This document shows positions 49,794 to 58,421 of a stretch of DNA of 64,000 nucleotides, piece by piece. The first letter of the stretch is position 1; each line of letters begins with the position of its first letter. Under the pieces are notes generated by a model that did no database searches, was not told where the DNA came from, and saw only the letters and a list, made by a program, of their open reading frames with translations. The translations under genes and the position numbers were made by a program. Source of the DNA: Rubrivirga marina (GTDB taxonomy: Bacteria; Bacteroidota; Rhodothermia; Rhodothermales; Rubricoccaceae). Location of the stretch: assembly GCF_002283365.1 (NCBI RefSeq), contig NZ_MQWD01000005.1, forward strand, positions 1-64,000, written 5' to 3'.

Positions 49794-50738
49794 GACGTCG
49801 CGGCGCGCGGCCGTGAGCGCGCCGAGCGCGGCCGGCCCGAGCGTCGGCTCGGCGTCCGCGGTGACGGCCCGCTCGACCTCGGCCGCGCCGGGGTGCGAGG
49901 ACGCCCGGAGGTGCTGCACGGCCTCGGCGTCGAGCCGGACCCTCTCGGCGTCCGTGAGCCCCGCTACGTGCTCGTCGAGCCTCCGGTCCTCCTCGGCCTC
50001 CAGCCGCGCGGCCCGGTCGAGGACGAGCGCCGGGGGCGGGAACAGAGCGCGGGCCGTCTCCTTCGCCCGGGCCGACGCCTCTTGCCGGACGGCCGCCCGC
50101 TTCTTCCGGGCCGCCTCGGCGCTCCCGCCCCAGTCGCCCTGGATCGCCCGGTAGGTGTACGCCCCGAGCGCCTCGATCTCCCGGCCGCGCGCGAGCTCGC
50201 CCTCGACGTAGGCCAGGTTCCGCTCGACGTGCTCGGCGGGGAGCTCGAGCGCGCGCTCGACCTGGCGCCCGGTCAGCCCGAACTCGGTGAGCCGCTGCCT
50301 CAGCGCCGGGGTCCCCCCTCTCGCGTCGTCCTCGTCCGGTGAGAGCTGGCGGCGTAGGGCGGGGGACAGGACGCACCGGCACACGGACCCCTCCACCTGG
50401 ACCTCCGCGAGCAGCGGCGCGATCGTCCGGCGGGTCGGGGACGTCCACTCGGCGACGCGCCCGGCGAGCGAGCGGAGGACGGAGGCCGCCCCCTGCGTGT
50501 CGCCCGCGGCCAGCCCGGCCGCTCCGGCGAGGTCGGCGACGGGGACCGAGACCGATCCCGAACCACCGTCTCTCGCGAGGCGGAGGAGGGCTTCGAGCAC
50601 GCCCCGCTCGCCATCCGTGAGCGGGATCGGGGACCGGGTGGCCGAGGTCGCGACGTGGGGGGGGCCGTCCCGAGGTGCGGGCTGATCGGACGTCGCGCGG
50701 GTAGAGCGCTCGGTTCGAGCGCGTGCGGTGGGGTTCAT
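49278..50738 (-). CDS. Second Rep-like protein joined in frame to a lipoprotein
   Basis: One uninterrupted frame of 486 residues. The first 315 residues resemble a plasmid replication protein: a winged-helix region (LTDGERGVLEALLRLARDGGSG, SVPVADLAGAAGL) and the late VERNLAYVEGELARGREIEALGAYTYRAIQGDW typical of initiators, then a basic coiled C-terminus. With no stop codon it runs into MADWLRRGAFAVLVGLSVFAAGC, a perfect lipoprotein signal. Either the stop of the Rep-like gene was lost, or the lipoprotein is translated from its own ATG at 49793. The ATG at 50738 overlaps the M23 peptidase stop (ATGA), so the gene is part of a minus-strand operon. Confidence 0.6.
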   Translation of the reverse strand: MNPTARARTERSTRATSDQPAPRDGPPHVATSATRSPIPLTDGERGVLEALLRLARDGGSGSVSVPVADLAGAAGLAAGDTQGAASVLRSLAGRVAEWTSPTRRTIAPLLAEVQVEGSVCRCVLSPALRRQLSPDEDDARGGTPALRQRLTEFGLTGRQVERALELPAEHVERNLAYVEGELARGREIEALGAYTYRAIQGDWGGSAEAARKKRAAVRQEASARAKETARALFPPPALVLDRAARLEAEEDRRLDEHVAGLTDAERVRLDAEAVQHLRASSHPGAAEVERAVTADAEPTLGPAALGALTAARRDVMADWLRRGAFAVLVGLSVFAAGCTRGESAVPRSTSEEHALTAEDLPLLGVWDLADVGSGFGECHEASIGFRSDGRYMAKSGDQVVVGRYVAEPAVVDGREGFLVAQRPEAHNDRPNCQGVPADVSLATSPPAAFVEVHLATDDRQPERARLYFGGQSERLAAHLVRRTLHD

Positions 50739-51907
50739 CGATCCGGGAGGAGAGCCGTCCGGGAGACGGTGGTGGGAGCGCCGCCCTCCGCCCGGGCGCG
50801 GGCCGCCAGCGCTCGGGCTGTGCTCATGAGCGCGCGGCGCTGGCGGACGGTCTCGGCCCCCCACGACCGGACGCGGTCGTAGAGGACGGCCGGGTCGACG
50901 GCCCGCGCGCTGGAGGCCGCCCGACCGGGCGTCCGCTCGCGGACCTCGTAGTGGACGTGGGGACCCGTCGAGAGCCCGGCGCCAGGCCCCACCCCGCCGC
51001 TCAGCCCGACGACGTCGCCCCGCCGGACGGGCGCGCCCTCGGCGACGGTGGCGGCGTCGAGGTGGGCGTAGAGGGTGGTCGTCTCGAGCCCGGACCGGTC
51101 CCGGTGCTCCAGCTCGACCGTGAGCCCGTAGCCCGGCCGCCGACCGACGGAGAGCACCCGGCCATCGGCCGTCGCCCGGACGGGCGTGCGGAGGGGGACG
51201 GCGAAGTCGGTCCCCCAGTGGTTCCGGACCCGGCGCGTGACGGGGTGTGGCCGGGGACCGAACGGCGAGCTGACGGGACCTGCGACGGGTGCGCCGACCG
51301 GGAGGCCCGGGGGGACGGCGGGCCGCCGCCGGAGGGTCGCCGCACGCCGGTGGAGCCCGGCGACTAGGGCGGAGTCCGGCACCGGCGTGGACGTGGGCCG
51401 CACCACGCCGGGGGTGAGTTCCGCGCCCGCGGACCGGGAGGCCTCGGCGTACGACCACAGAGCGCTCAGCGCCGACGCCGACGCGCCGCCCACGCCAGCC
51501 CTTTCGCCGGACGTGACGACCGGCCCTGCGAGCGCCCCCACGCACGCGCCGACGGTCACGACGGAGAGGGCCGCGCGGGTGGACCACGCGGCGAGCGCTG
51601 ATCCCCTCCGGCGACGGCCCGTCGCCGTACGTGGACCTTCCCTCTCGCGATCAGCGGCGCCGCCCCCGTCGTGCGTCGCCACTCCTCCACTGACGACCTC
51701 GGCGAGCGCGCGGACGAGGACGACGGGGGCCGGTCGGAACACCCCGTTGTGGACGGCAGCGGCCCGGACGAACTGGCCGACGGCGGTGCGGAACCTAGGG
51801 GACGGACGGGGGCGCTCGGACACGGCCGGGTGAGGACTGCGATCCCGACCGCGGTCCGGGCCGGGGGCTCTCCCTGGTAGGTGTCGGAAGCCGTCCGATC
51901 CCGCCAC
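50735..51907 (-). CDS. M23-family metallopeptidase, membrane-anchored
   Basis: A 390-residue protein with one membrane segment (about 107-130, LSVVTVGACVGALAG) and a C-terminal LytM/M23 domain: VSSPFGPRPHPVT, the metal-binding H-WGTDFAVPL, GYGLTVELEH, TLYAHLDA and TGPHVHYEV. All zinc ligands (H, D and HxH) are present, so it should cut peptidoglycan cross-bridges. Such hydrolases help assemble conjugation or mobilization machinery or open the wall. The GTG at 51907 may be too long; a GTG at 51823 is equally plausible. It overlaps the Rep-like gene by 4 bp. Confidence 0.85.
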   Translation of the reverse strand: MAGSDGFRHLPGRAPGPDRGRDRSPHPAVSERPRPSPRFRTAVGQFVRAAAVHNGVFRPAPVVLVRALAEVVSGGVATHDGGGAADREREGPRTATGRRRRGSALAAWSTRAALSVVTVGACVGALAGPVVTSGERAGVGGASASALSALWSYAEASRSAGAELTPGVVRPTSTPVPDSALVAGLHRRAATLRRRPAVPPGLPVGAPVAGPVSSPFGPRPHPVTRRVRNHWGTDFAVPLRTPVRATADGRVLSVGRRPGYGLTVELEHRDRSGLETTTLYAHLDAATVAEGAPVRRGDVVGLSGGVGPGAGLSTGPHVHYEVRERTPGRAASSARAVDPAVLYDRVRSWGAETVRQRRALMSTARALAARARAEGGAPTTVSRTALLPDR

Positions 51908-52509
51908 CCGACCCCGCCGGGCAGACGCCCAAACGAGACGGCGGGCATATGTGCGAGAGACCCACGATCACAGAAGGAGAGGGTCCACGGGGGACGGGTG
52001 AGGCACGGCTCCGTGACCCGCGCCCTCTCCATCGTGACAGACCGCGAGGTCCAGCGTGGGCGGCTCCCTTCCCCCACCGGCGGGAGGCGACCCCCGTCCG
52101 CTCGGACCACCCCGCCCCGCCCACGGAGTCGCGCCTGACGATGTGGCTCCGTCGGCGAGGGAGACCGACAGACACCTCGACCTCGGTGCCCGAGCGTCTT
52201 CCCTCCTGCGATGTCAAATCCGCGCCTGCTGTGTCGGGGAGTTCGGGGCACCGGGGTCGAGCTGCGAAGCGACGGTCACGCCGGGGGTCGAGTGCTCACT
52301 CAGGCCTCGGAGTGGGGTCGCGTCGGTGCTCTACCGCGTCCCGGCGCTCCCCGGCCTCCGCCGGTTCGGTGGGGCTCCCGTGAGGCTCTGAATGGTCCTC
52401 GCTGCTCTCTGCCGTCGGTCGGCCCTCGGCAGAGCAATCGGGGGTTGATCGACGATGGGGCCGTCGTCTATGTTGGGGGTCCTGACTTTGGTGAAGCGAT
52501 TTTCGGCAA
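51908..52509. other. Gene-free region with candidate oriT dyad
   Basis: About 600 bp between divergent units without a convincing gene. The best structure is CTCTGCCG (52407-52414) and its complement CGGCAGAG (52427-52434) with a 12-nt loop, 75 bp upstream of mobC, the usual location of the dyad in an origin of transfer. No relaxase nick consensus could be assigned. Confidence 0.4.
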
Positions 52510-53004
52510 GTGAGGTTTTCTTCCATAAAGAACTCGCCCGACTCCGGCGCCCTGCCTGGGGGTGCCCAGCGGTCGGAGAGCCAGCCCGGTCCCGCCACCC
52601 GGCAGGCTCCGGCCGTCTCTGGCGGAGCACTGGCGAAGGTACGCCGCCAGCGGACCGGGGGGCGTCCGCCGCGAAAACCGGAGGAGGGGCCGAAGGTCCA
52701 GGTCGGGTTCCAGGTCACCTCCGTCGAGCGCGACCAGATCAGGGAGGCCGCGTCCCAGGCCGGGCTCTCCGTCTCGGAGTTCCTGCGGCGCCGAGCGCTC
52801 GGTCGGCCCGTGGTCCCGCTCGCCGACGCGGCGGCCCGGAAAGCACTCCGTCGGATCGGCGTCAACCTCAATCAACTCGTCCGGCGGGCGAATGCGGGCG
52901 GCGCGACCGAGGCCAAGGCGCAGGCCGCGATCGCCGAGGTCCGTGCCGCCGTCGCCCGCGTCGGAAGGGCGGCGGGGGACGACGGTCTGGAGGGGACACC
53001 ATGA
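52510..53004 (+). CDS. mobC: MobC-family relaxosome protein
   Basis: A 164-residue protein starting at GTG, with a MobC signature: VQVGFQVTSVERDQIREAASQAGLSVSEFLRRRALG, then ALRRIGVNLNQLVRRANAGG and a helical C-terminus. MobC binds next to oriT and helps open the strands for the relaxase. The N-terminal 40 residues are low complexity, so a later start is possible. The frame of a 51-codon small open frame (53001-53156) overlaps its stop and bridges to the relaxase start; I cannot say if that is real. Confidence 0.85.
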   Translation: MRFSSIKNSPDSGALPGGAQRSESQPGPATRQAPAVSGGALAKVRRQRTGGRPPRKPEEGPKVQVGFQVTSVERDQIREAASQAGLSVSEFLRRRALGRPVVPLADAAARKALRRIGVNLNQLVRRANAGGATEAKAQAAIAEVRAAVARVGRAAGDDGLEGTP

Positions 53005-53152
53005 GCGCACCAGCACCCCTCCTCTACCGCGAACCAGGCTGGAACTGGACGCGGGCTACCCGTCGCTCTCGGGGAGTGTCGATAATATGTGCACGCCTAC
53101 TACGCCGCGCCGAGGTGGACGCGGGCGAATCCCGCTCAGCGGAGGGGCCGTC

Positions 53153-55147
53153 GTGATCGCTGCGTCGTCATCCGGCCAGAGCTTCGGGGCACTTGGGACC
53201 TACCTCGTCGGCGACGACGGGAGGGTGGGCTGGGCCGAGACGCGGAACATGATGGAGGGGATGGACGGGGGCCGGATCGACCCCGACGCGGTCGCGGCCG
53301 AGATGCGGGACGAGGCCGCCGCGAGCGGCGTGGCGAAGCCGGTCTACCACATCGCCATCGCATTCGACCCCGACGACCACCCGACCGAGGCCGAGGTCCG
53401 GGCGGCGGCCGACCGGACGCTCCGGGACCTCGGGCTGGAGGACCACCAGGCCCTCGTCGTCCGGCACACGGACCAGCCCCACGCCCACGTCCACCTCATG
53501 GTCAACCGCGTGGGGCCAGACGGGAAGGCGTGGTCGACGTGGCGCGACCGCTACCGGCTCCGGGCCTCGATGGAGGCCCAGGAGCGAGAGCTCGGCGTCC
53601 GGTGGACGGGTCGGAACCGGGAGCTCGAACAGGAGCTCCCGGACGGAGCCTCACCTGGGGCGGCCGGCTCGAAGGGCTTCGCCGTGGAGGTCCGGGCCAC
53701 GTCGCTCGGCGACCTCCGGGAGTCGGAGTCGTGGGCCGATCTCAACGCCCGCCTCGCCGCGAGTGGACTCCGCGTGGAGCGCCGGGGCCGGGACGCCGTC
53801 GTGACCGACGGGACGCGAGAGGCGAAGCTCTCGTCGGTCTCACGGACGGTGAGCCGAAAGCGGCTGGAGGACCGGCTCGGTCCGCTCCGTGAGTCGGCGG
53901 GACGGACGGAGGGTGGTGGGCCACGCCACTCCGGAAATGCGGCGTCGGATCGGGACGCTGCCCGCCGCGCAGACAGCCCACGGTCGCCCCGCCGGGGGCG
54001 GCCCAGGACGCGCGGGGCAGCCCGGACGTCCCGACAGGTCCGGGCTCGGCGCCGCGCGCTCGGGCGCACGCCGTCGGCTGGGCACACCGGGGACCGGGCC
54101 TCGCTGGTAGCCCCGAGGACAAAAGCGGTCCTCGCCTCCCGCCTTGCTCGGGGCGGGCTCGCGGCGCTCGGGGCGAGCGGACAGCCGGACACGGACGTCG
54201 AGCGGCGGCTCCCCCGGCTTGCGGGCACCGCCGCGCGCCTCGCGGCCGGGGCCGCCACGTCACGCCGAGCGGTCGGCGGGCCACAGGGTCAAACGGAAGC
54301 GGAGCCCCGGCCGTCCCTCGCCGAGCGTACGCTCGCACAGCGGGCCTCCCACCGCGACGTCAGGCCGGGCGGGCGGGTCGACCGCCTCGCCGCGCTCGTC
54401 GCCGAGCGGGAGAGGGTCGGCCGCCTCGGAGCCCGGCGCGGGCACGCGGCAAACGCGCTCGCCAGGACCCGGGCGAGCGCCTCTCGCACAGCTCAGAAGG
54501 CGACGGCGCGGACCGCCCGAGCGAGCGAGGCGTTTTCGCAGGCGCTCGGACGGGTCTACGCCGACCCGACCGCAGCGGGTGAACGGTTCCTCGGGCTCGC
54601 CGCCCGCGAGGGACCCGACGCGGCGGCCCAGAAGATGGCCGAGCGGCCGGAGGCGTTCGGCGCGCTCCGAAAGGCGGAGACGAAACGCGCGCTCGGCCTG
54701 CTCCGACGCGAGACGACGGACCCCGCGCGGTCGGGGGCCTCGGAGGCCGCCCGTACGGGAGCGGGCTACATCCGCGCGAACCAGGCCCGCGTGGAGGCGG
54801 CAGGGGCGTCGCGGACGTTGAGTGCGGGTGCGGGGCGCCACGCGAGCGATCCCGTCGCACGCGCGCTGGCGGTCCGGCTCCGGCGGATGGAGCGGGCGCT
54901 CGCGGGGCCGGACGGCACGCCGCTGGGGGATCGTCGGCTGCGTGACCTCGACGCCCGGATCAGCCGGGCGGCCGGGCGGATCGGTCGCGTCCCGGAGGGG
55001 CTCCGCGCCGCTCACGGTGCTCCTCGCAGTACCGTCCGTGGGACACGGCGCGCTACCCGTGCGCTCGCCGCTCGGGTGGGCACGGTCGGCGTCCGCGTCG
55101 TCGCTGGGGTCGTCCGTGCGACAGGACGTGGGCTCGGTCGAGAGTGA
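53153..55147 (+). CDS. MOBP-type relaxase
   Basis: A 664-residue relaxase. The start is set at the GTG at 53153, preceded by GGAGGGG, giving VIAASSSGQSFGALGTYLVG with Y17 as candidate catalytic Tyr. The metal-binding motif is H110-A-H112-V-H114 in DQPHAHVHLMVNRV. Following motifs include YHIAIAFDPDDHPT and the relaxase helix ASMEAQERELGV. The C-terminal half is an Arg/Ala-rich disordered to helical tail that likely binds DNA or the coupling protein. The pair with MobC makes the replicon mobilizable; no type IV secretion genes are seen in the window. Confidence 0.88.
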   Translation: MIAASSSGQSFGALGTYLVGDDGRVGWAETRNMMEGMDGGRIDPDAVAAEMRDEAAASGVAKPVYHIAIAFDPDDHPTEAEVRAAADRTLRDLGLEDHQALVVRHTDQPHAHVHLMVNRVGPDGKAWSTWRDRYRLRASMEAQERELGVRWTGRNRELEQELPDGASPGAAGSKGFAVEVRATSLGDLRESESWADLNARLAASGLRVERRGRDAVVTDGTREAKLSSVSRTVSRKRLEDRLGPLRESAGRTEGGGPRHSGNAASDRDAARRADSPRSPRRGRPRTRGAARTSRQVRARRRALGRTPSAGHTGDRASLVAPRTKAVLASRLARGGLAALGASGQPDTDVERRLPRLAGTAARLAAGAATSRRAVGGPQGQTEAEPRPSLAERTLAQRASHRDVRPGGRVDRLAALVAERERVGRLGARRGHAANALARTRASASRTAQKATARTARASEAFSQALGRVYADPTAAGERFLGLAAREGPDAAAQKMAERPEAFGALRKAETKRALGLLRRETTDPARSGASEAARTGAGYIRANQARVEAAGASRTLSAGAGRHASDPVARALAVRLRRMERALAGPDGTPLGDRRLRDLDARISRAAGRIGRVPEGLRAAHGAPRSTVRGTRRATRALAARVGTVGVRVVAGVVRATGRGLGRE

Positions 55148-55386
55148 CTACAGCGTTCGGCTATCGGGGGATTGCAGGGCGCTGTTTCCCAGACGGGTTC
55201 CCGAACAACAGAGGCCCTGCCAGCGCCGGATCACTTCGTTCACCTGGCGCGCCGGGGAAAGCGCCGTTTTCCGGAGACGCCGGCCGAGGCGTGGGGCACG
55301 CTCACGCCCTCCCGGAACGGTCCGCACGGCCTCTGCGTGAAAGCTTGTTGCCACAACTTCTAGCTCAGGTCCTGCTCGACACCCCC

Positions 55387-56238
55387 ATGAACATGAACCA
55401 CGTCCGTAAGGGGACCGGCCCCCCGCTCCTCCTCGTCCACGGGCTCGGCGGCACGTGGCGCTCCTGGGAGACGGTCCTCGACGCCCTCGCCGCCGAGCGC
55501 GACGTGATCGCCCCGGACCTCCCCGGCTTCGGCGAGACGCCGCCGCTCGACGGCGAGGTCTCCATCGCCGCGCTCGCCGACGCCCTCGAGGGGTTCCTGG
55601 ACGGGCACGGCCTCCGGGGCGTCGACGCCGTCGGCACGTCGATGGGCGCCCGGCTCGTGCTGGAGCTGGCGCGGCGGCGGGCCGTCGGCGCGGCCGTCGC
55701 GCTCGACCCGGGCGGGTTCTGGAACGGCCCCGAGCGGGTCGTCTTCGGGGCCTCGGTCGCCCTCTCGGTCCGGCTCTTGCGCGTGCTCGACCCCGTGCTC
55801 CCGCGCGTCCTCGCGAGCCCGGCCGGCCGCACGGCCCTGCTCCTCCAGTTCTCGGCCCGCCCTTGGGCGCTGGACCCGGGGGTCGCCCTCCACGAGCTCC
55901 GGGGCTACGTCGCCGCGCCCTCGTTCGACGCGGCCCTCCGCGCGCTCGTCACGGGGCCGACGCAGGAGGGGATGCCGGCCGACGAGCAGCGCGGGCCGGT
56001 CCTCATCGTGTGGGGCCGTCAGGACCGGGTGTGCTTCCCCTCGCAGGCCGAGCGGGCGACGGCGCGGTTCCCCGGCGCGCGGCTCGAGTGGCTCGACCGG
56101 TGCGGGCACTTCCCCCAGTGGGACCGCCCGGAGGAGGCGGTCCGCCTCATCCTGGCCGCTACCGGAGACGCCGCGACCGGAACGAGCGAGGCGCGGGGCG
56201 TTCAGAGCCCGGCCGCAGGCCCTGACTCTGCGGCCTGA
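55387..56238 (+). CDS. Alpha/beta-fold hydrolase
   Basis: A 283-residue soluble hydrolase. Oxyanion block LLLVHGLGGTWRSW, nucleophile elbow GTSMGA (Ser of the triad), and a C-terminal His in CGHFPQWDRPEE, with an Asp in WGRQDRVCFP as the likely third member. It resembles esterase/haloperoxidase-like hydrolases; the substrate is unknown. The ATG at 55387 (or 55393) is chosen as the start of similarity. The 239 bp upstream hold nothing recognised. Confidence 0.82.
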   Translation: MNMNHVRKGTGPPLLLVHGLGGTWRSWETVLDALAAERDVIAPDLPGFGETPPLDGEVSIAALADALEGFLDGHGLRGVDAVGTSMGARLVLELARRRAVGAAVALDPGGFWNGPERVVFGASVALSVRLLRVLDPVLPRVLASPAGRTALLLQFSARPWALDPGVALHELRGYVAAPSFDAALRALVTGPTQEGMPADEQRGPVLIVWGRQDRVCFPSQAERATARFPGARLEWLDRCGHFPQWDRPEEAVRLILAATGDAATGTSEARGVQSPAAGPDSAA

Positions 56239-56246
56239 CGCCCCCC

Positions 56247-56510
56247 TCACCCCGCCCGGTCCTGGACCCGCATGGCCGCCCCTACGACGCCGCCGTACAC
56301 GAGGTGCCCGATGAACCCCCGGGCGTGCGTCTGCCACGGGAACGCGAGCGGCCCGGGCGAGAACGCGAGCAGCGGGCTCAGCCCCTCGTCGACCACCAGC
56401 GAGGACCCGGCCCCGTAGACGACCCCCCGGCGGAGGCCGCTCCCGGGGACGCGGTCGCGGAGCACGGCGTAGAGGACGCCCCCTCCTATCCCCAACGCGG
56501 GGTCCGACAA
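56247..56510 (-). pseudogene. C-terminal remnant of a DUF1440/YagU-like membrane protein
   Basis: An 87-residue frame starting at TTG. Blocks such as GVLYAVLRDRVPG, GAGSSLVVDEGLSP, SPGPLAFPWQTHARGFIGHLVYGGVVGA match the second half of small membrane proteins with repeated helices (YagU/DUF1440-like). The N-terminal half is missing and no start is found upstream, so it is a truncated remnant. It marks the edge of a rearranged area. Confidence 0.6.
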
Positions 56511-56885
56511 TCAATGGAACGGTACTGTACGATAGGCGGGGCATAAGGCGACGTTAGGCCAGCGTGGGCGTCCGCGTTATCGCAGGGTCCTGGCGCCCGA
56601 CGTGGTCTAGACCACGCGACCACCGTTCACCCGTATTGGGGGACCTTCGGGATACGTGCTCGATGTCACGTTAGCGGACCTGTCCCGGGGGGGGGCCACC
56701 GGGAGCCGGCCGGAAGCGGCTTCTACGCGCTCTCAGGGCCGACCGCTCGCCGTCCCGGAAGGCGGACCTTCTGAGACAGACGGTACCGAGGGCGCCCGTT
56801 CGGGACTCTGAAAACAGCCACGCCGCTCAGTATGGGCGATTCGAGAGCGCTGTGATGACATTTTACACGTATCCCGACGCTGGCC
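56511..56885. other. Gene-poor junction with 16-bp palindrome
   Basis: About 375 bp without a gene. It contains the perfect palindrome CGTGGTCTAGACCACG (56601-56616), a run of nine G (about 56689-56697) and GACATTTTACACG (56857-56869), a near copy of the sequence at 35221-35233. It looks like a rearrangement scar between the DUF1440 and GrpB fragments. Confidence 0.5.
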
Positions 56886-57050
56886 CAAGACGTCGACGAC
56901 GGGCTTGGCCGCGAGTCCGGGGACGGCCGTGCTCCCGACGTGGTGGACGGCGACGGCGGCCGGGCCGAGCGCCGAGCGGAGCTCGGCGGCCGTCGCTCCG
57001 AACCGGACGGGCCACTGGGGGTCGTAGGGGAGGACCTGGACGGCTCGCAC
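56886..57050 (-). pseudogene. 5' fragment of a GrpB family gene
   Basis: A GTG at 57050, 6 bp after the histidine kinase stop, begins VQVLPYDPQWPVRFGATAAEL and goes on to VAVHHVGSTAVPGLAAKPVVDVL, the standard N-terminus of GrpB (UPF0157) proteins, which are about 170 residues long. After residue 55 the match ends abruptly and the frame runs into unrelated sequence. The break is 17 bp from GACATTTTACACG. It is inactive. Confidence 0.75.
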
Positions 57051-57056
57051 GTGGGG

Positions 57057-58421
57057 TCAGCGGCTCGGGCGGCGTGAGGGGACCGGCAGCCGGACGGCGA
57101 ACGCGCTCCCCGTGCCCGGCCCCGCGCTGGCGGCCGTGACCCGCCCCCCGTTCCGCTCGGCCAGCTGCTGCGCGACGGCGAGCCCCAGCCCGTGCCCGCG
57201 CTCGGCCTGGACGCCCGGTGCGTCCGACCGAAAGAACCGCTCGAAGAGCCGGTCGCCCTCGGCCGCGTCGAACCCGACGCCCGTGTCGGCGACGGCGACG
57301 ACGACCTCACCCTCCCCCCCGCGGACCGTGACCGTCACGTGTCCGCCCGACGGCGTGTACTTGACGGCGTTGTCGAGGAGGTTCTCCAGGATCACCTCGG
57401 CGTCGCCCGGGGCCGCCCACGCGGCGGTGCCCGGCGCGGCGTCGACGACGAGCGCGACGCCTTTCGCCTCGGCCGCGGGCCGCACCCGGCGGGCGACGGC
57501 CTCCGCCAGCGCGCCGAGGTCGACGGCCTCGGGCTCGCCCCCGGCGTCGTCGGTCTCGGCCCGGGAAAGCGCGAGGAGCCCCGTCACGAGCCCCGACATC
57601 CGCTCGACGTGGCGGCCGACCCGGCCGAGCGCCTCGCGGTAGGCGACGGGGTCGCGCTCGCGGCGCAAAGCGACCTCGACCTCACTCTGGGCCGCCGTCA
57701 CGGGGCTCAGGAGCTCGTGGGCCGCGTCGGCGCGGAACCGGCGCTCACGCTCGAACGCCGCGTCGAGCCGGGCGAGCATCCCGTTGAACGCCTCCGCCAG
57801 GTCGCCGAGCTCGTCGCGCGGCCCCGGGCCGGTCGGGAGCCGCGCGCCCCGCTCGGACGGGCCGATCCGCCCGGCCGCTTCGGTCAGCGCCGCGACGGGC
57901 CGGAGCGCCCGCCGGGCGAGCGCGTACCCACTGGCGGCGGCGACGGCCACGCCGAGCGCGACCCCGAGGGCGAGGAGCCACCCGAGCCGGTGCGTCTCGC
58001 GGTGGAGCCCGGACTCGACCCCGGCCACGGCGACGGTGCCGCCGCCGGGGACCGGGGCGTAGCGCGTCCGCACGTCGTCGGGGCCGTGCGTGTGCGGCTC
58101 GGCCGCCCCGTCGTCGGGGGCGTGGACCTCGACGTCGGGGAGGCGGCCGTTCGCGGCGACGACGGAGCCGGACGGGGCGATGAGGCGGACGCCATAGGGG
58201 GAGACCTCGGCGGCCCGCCTGAACGCGGCGGCGGGGTCGGCCGCCCCGCCCACGGCCTCGGCTACGCGCCGGGCCTCGCGGTCGAGGTCGGCGTCGAAGT
58301 CGCGGTGGAGCGTGAGGTGGAACCCCGTGTAGAGGAACGCGACGACGAGCCCGAGCAGGAGCGTCAGGCTCAGCCCGTACCACAGCGCGAGCCGGGTCGA
58401 GATGGGGAGCCGCTTAGGCAC
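57057..58421 (-). CDS. CusS-like sensor histidine kinase
   Basis: A 454-residue membrane kinase. Two membrane segments (about 12-35 and 145-165) frame a periplasmic sensor domain with a His-containing EPHTHGPDD loop. A HAMP linker, the HisKA box RADAAHELLSPVTAAQ (phospho-acceptor His), the N-box ENLLDNAVKY, G1 DTGVGF and G2 GHGLGLAV follow. This is the layout of copper/silver sensors such as CusS. The GTG start overlaps the response regulator stop by 8 bp, and the pair is divergent from the efflux operon, which it should activate. Confidence 0.88.
   Translation of the reverse strand: MPKRLPISTRLALWYGLSLTLLLGLVVAFLYTGFHLTLHRDFDADLDREARRVAEAVGGAADPAAAFRRAAEVSPYGVRLIAPSGSVVAANGRLPDVEVHAPDDGAAEPHTHGPDDVRTRYAPVPGGGTVAVAGVESGLHRETHRLGWLLALGVALGVAVAAASGYALARRALRPVAALTEAAGRIGPSERGARLPTGPGPRDELGDLAEAFNGMLARLDAAFERERRFRADAAHELLSPVTAAQSEVEVALRRERDPVAYREALGRVGRHVERMSGLVTGLLALSRAETDDAGGEPEAVDLGALAEAVARRVRPAAEAKGVALVVDAAPGTAAWAAPGDAEVILENLLDNAVKYTPSGGHVTVTVRGGEGEVVVAVADTGVGFDAAEGDRLFERFFRSDAPGVQAERGHGLGLAVAQQLAERNGGRVTAASAGPGTGSAFAVRLPVPSRRPSR

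Noticed and set aside
53001-53156. Small protein gene between mobC and relaxase
   Set aside because: Only the ATGA overlap supports it; the product has no recognisable features, so it is mentioned as a possibility and not listed as a gene.
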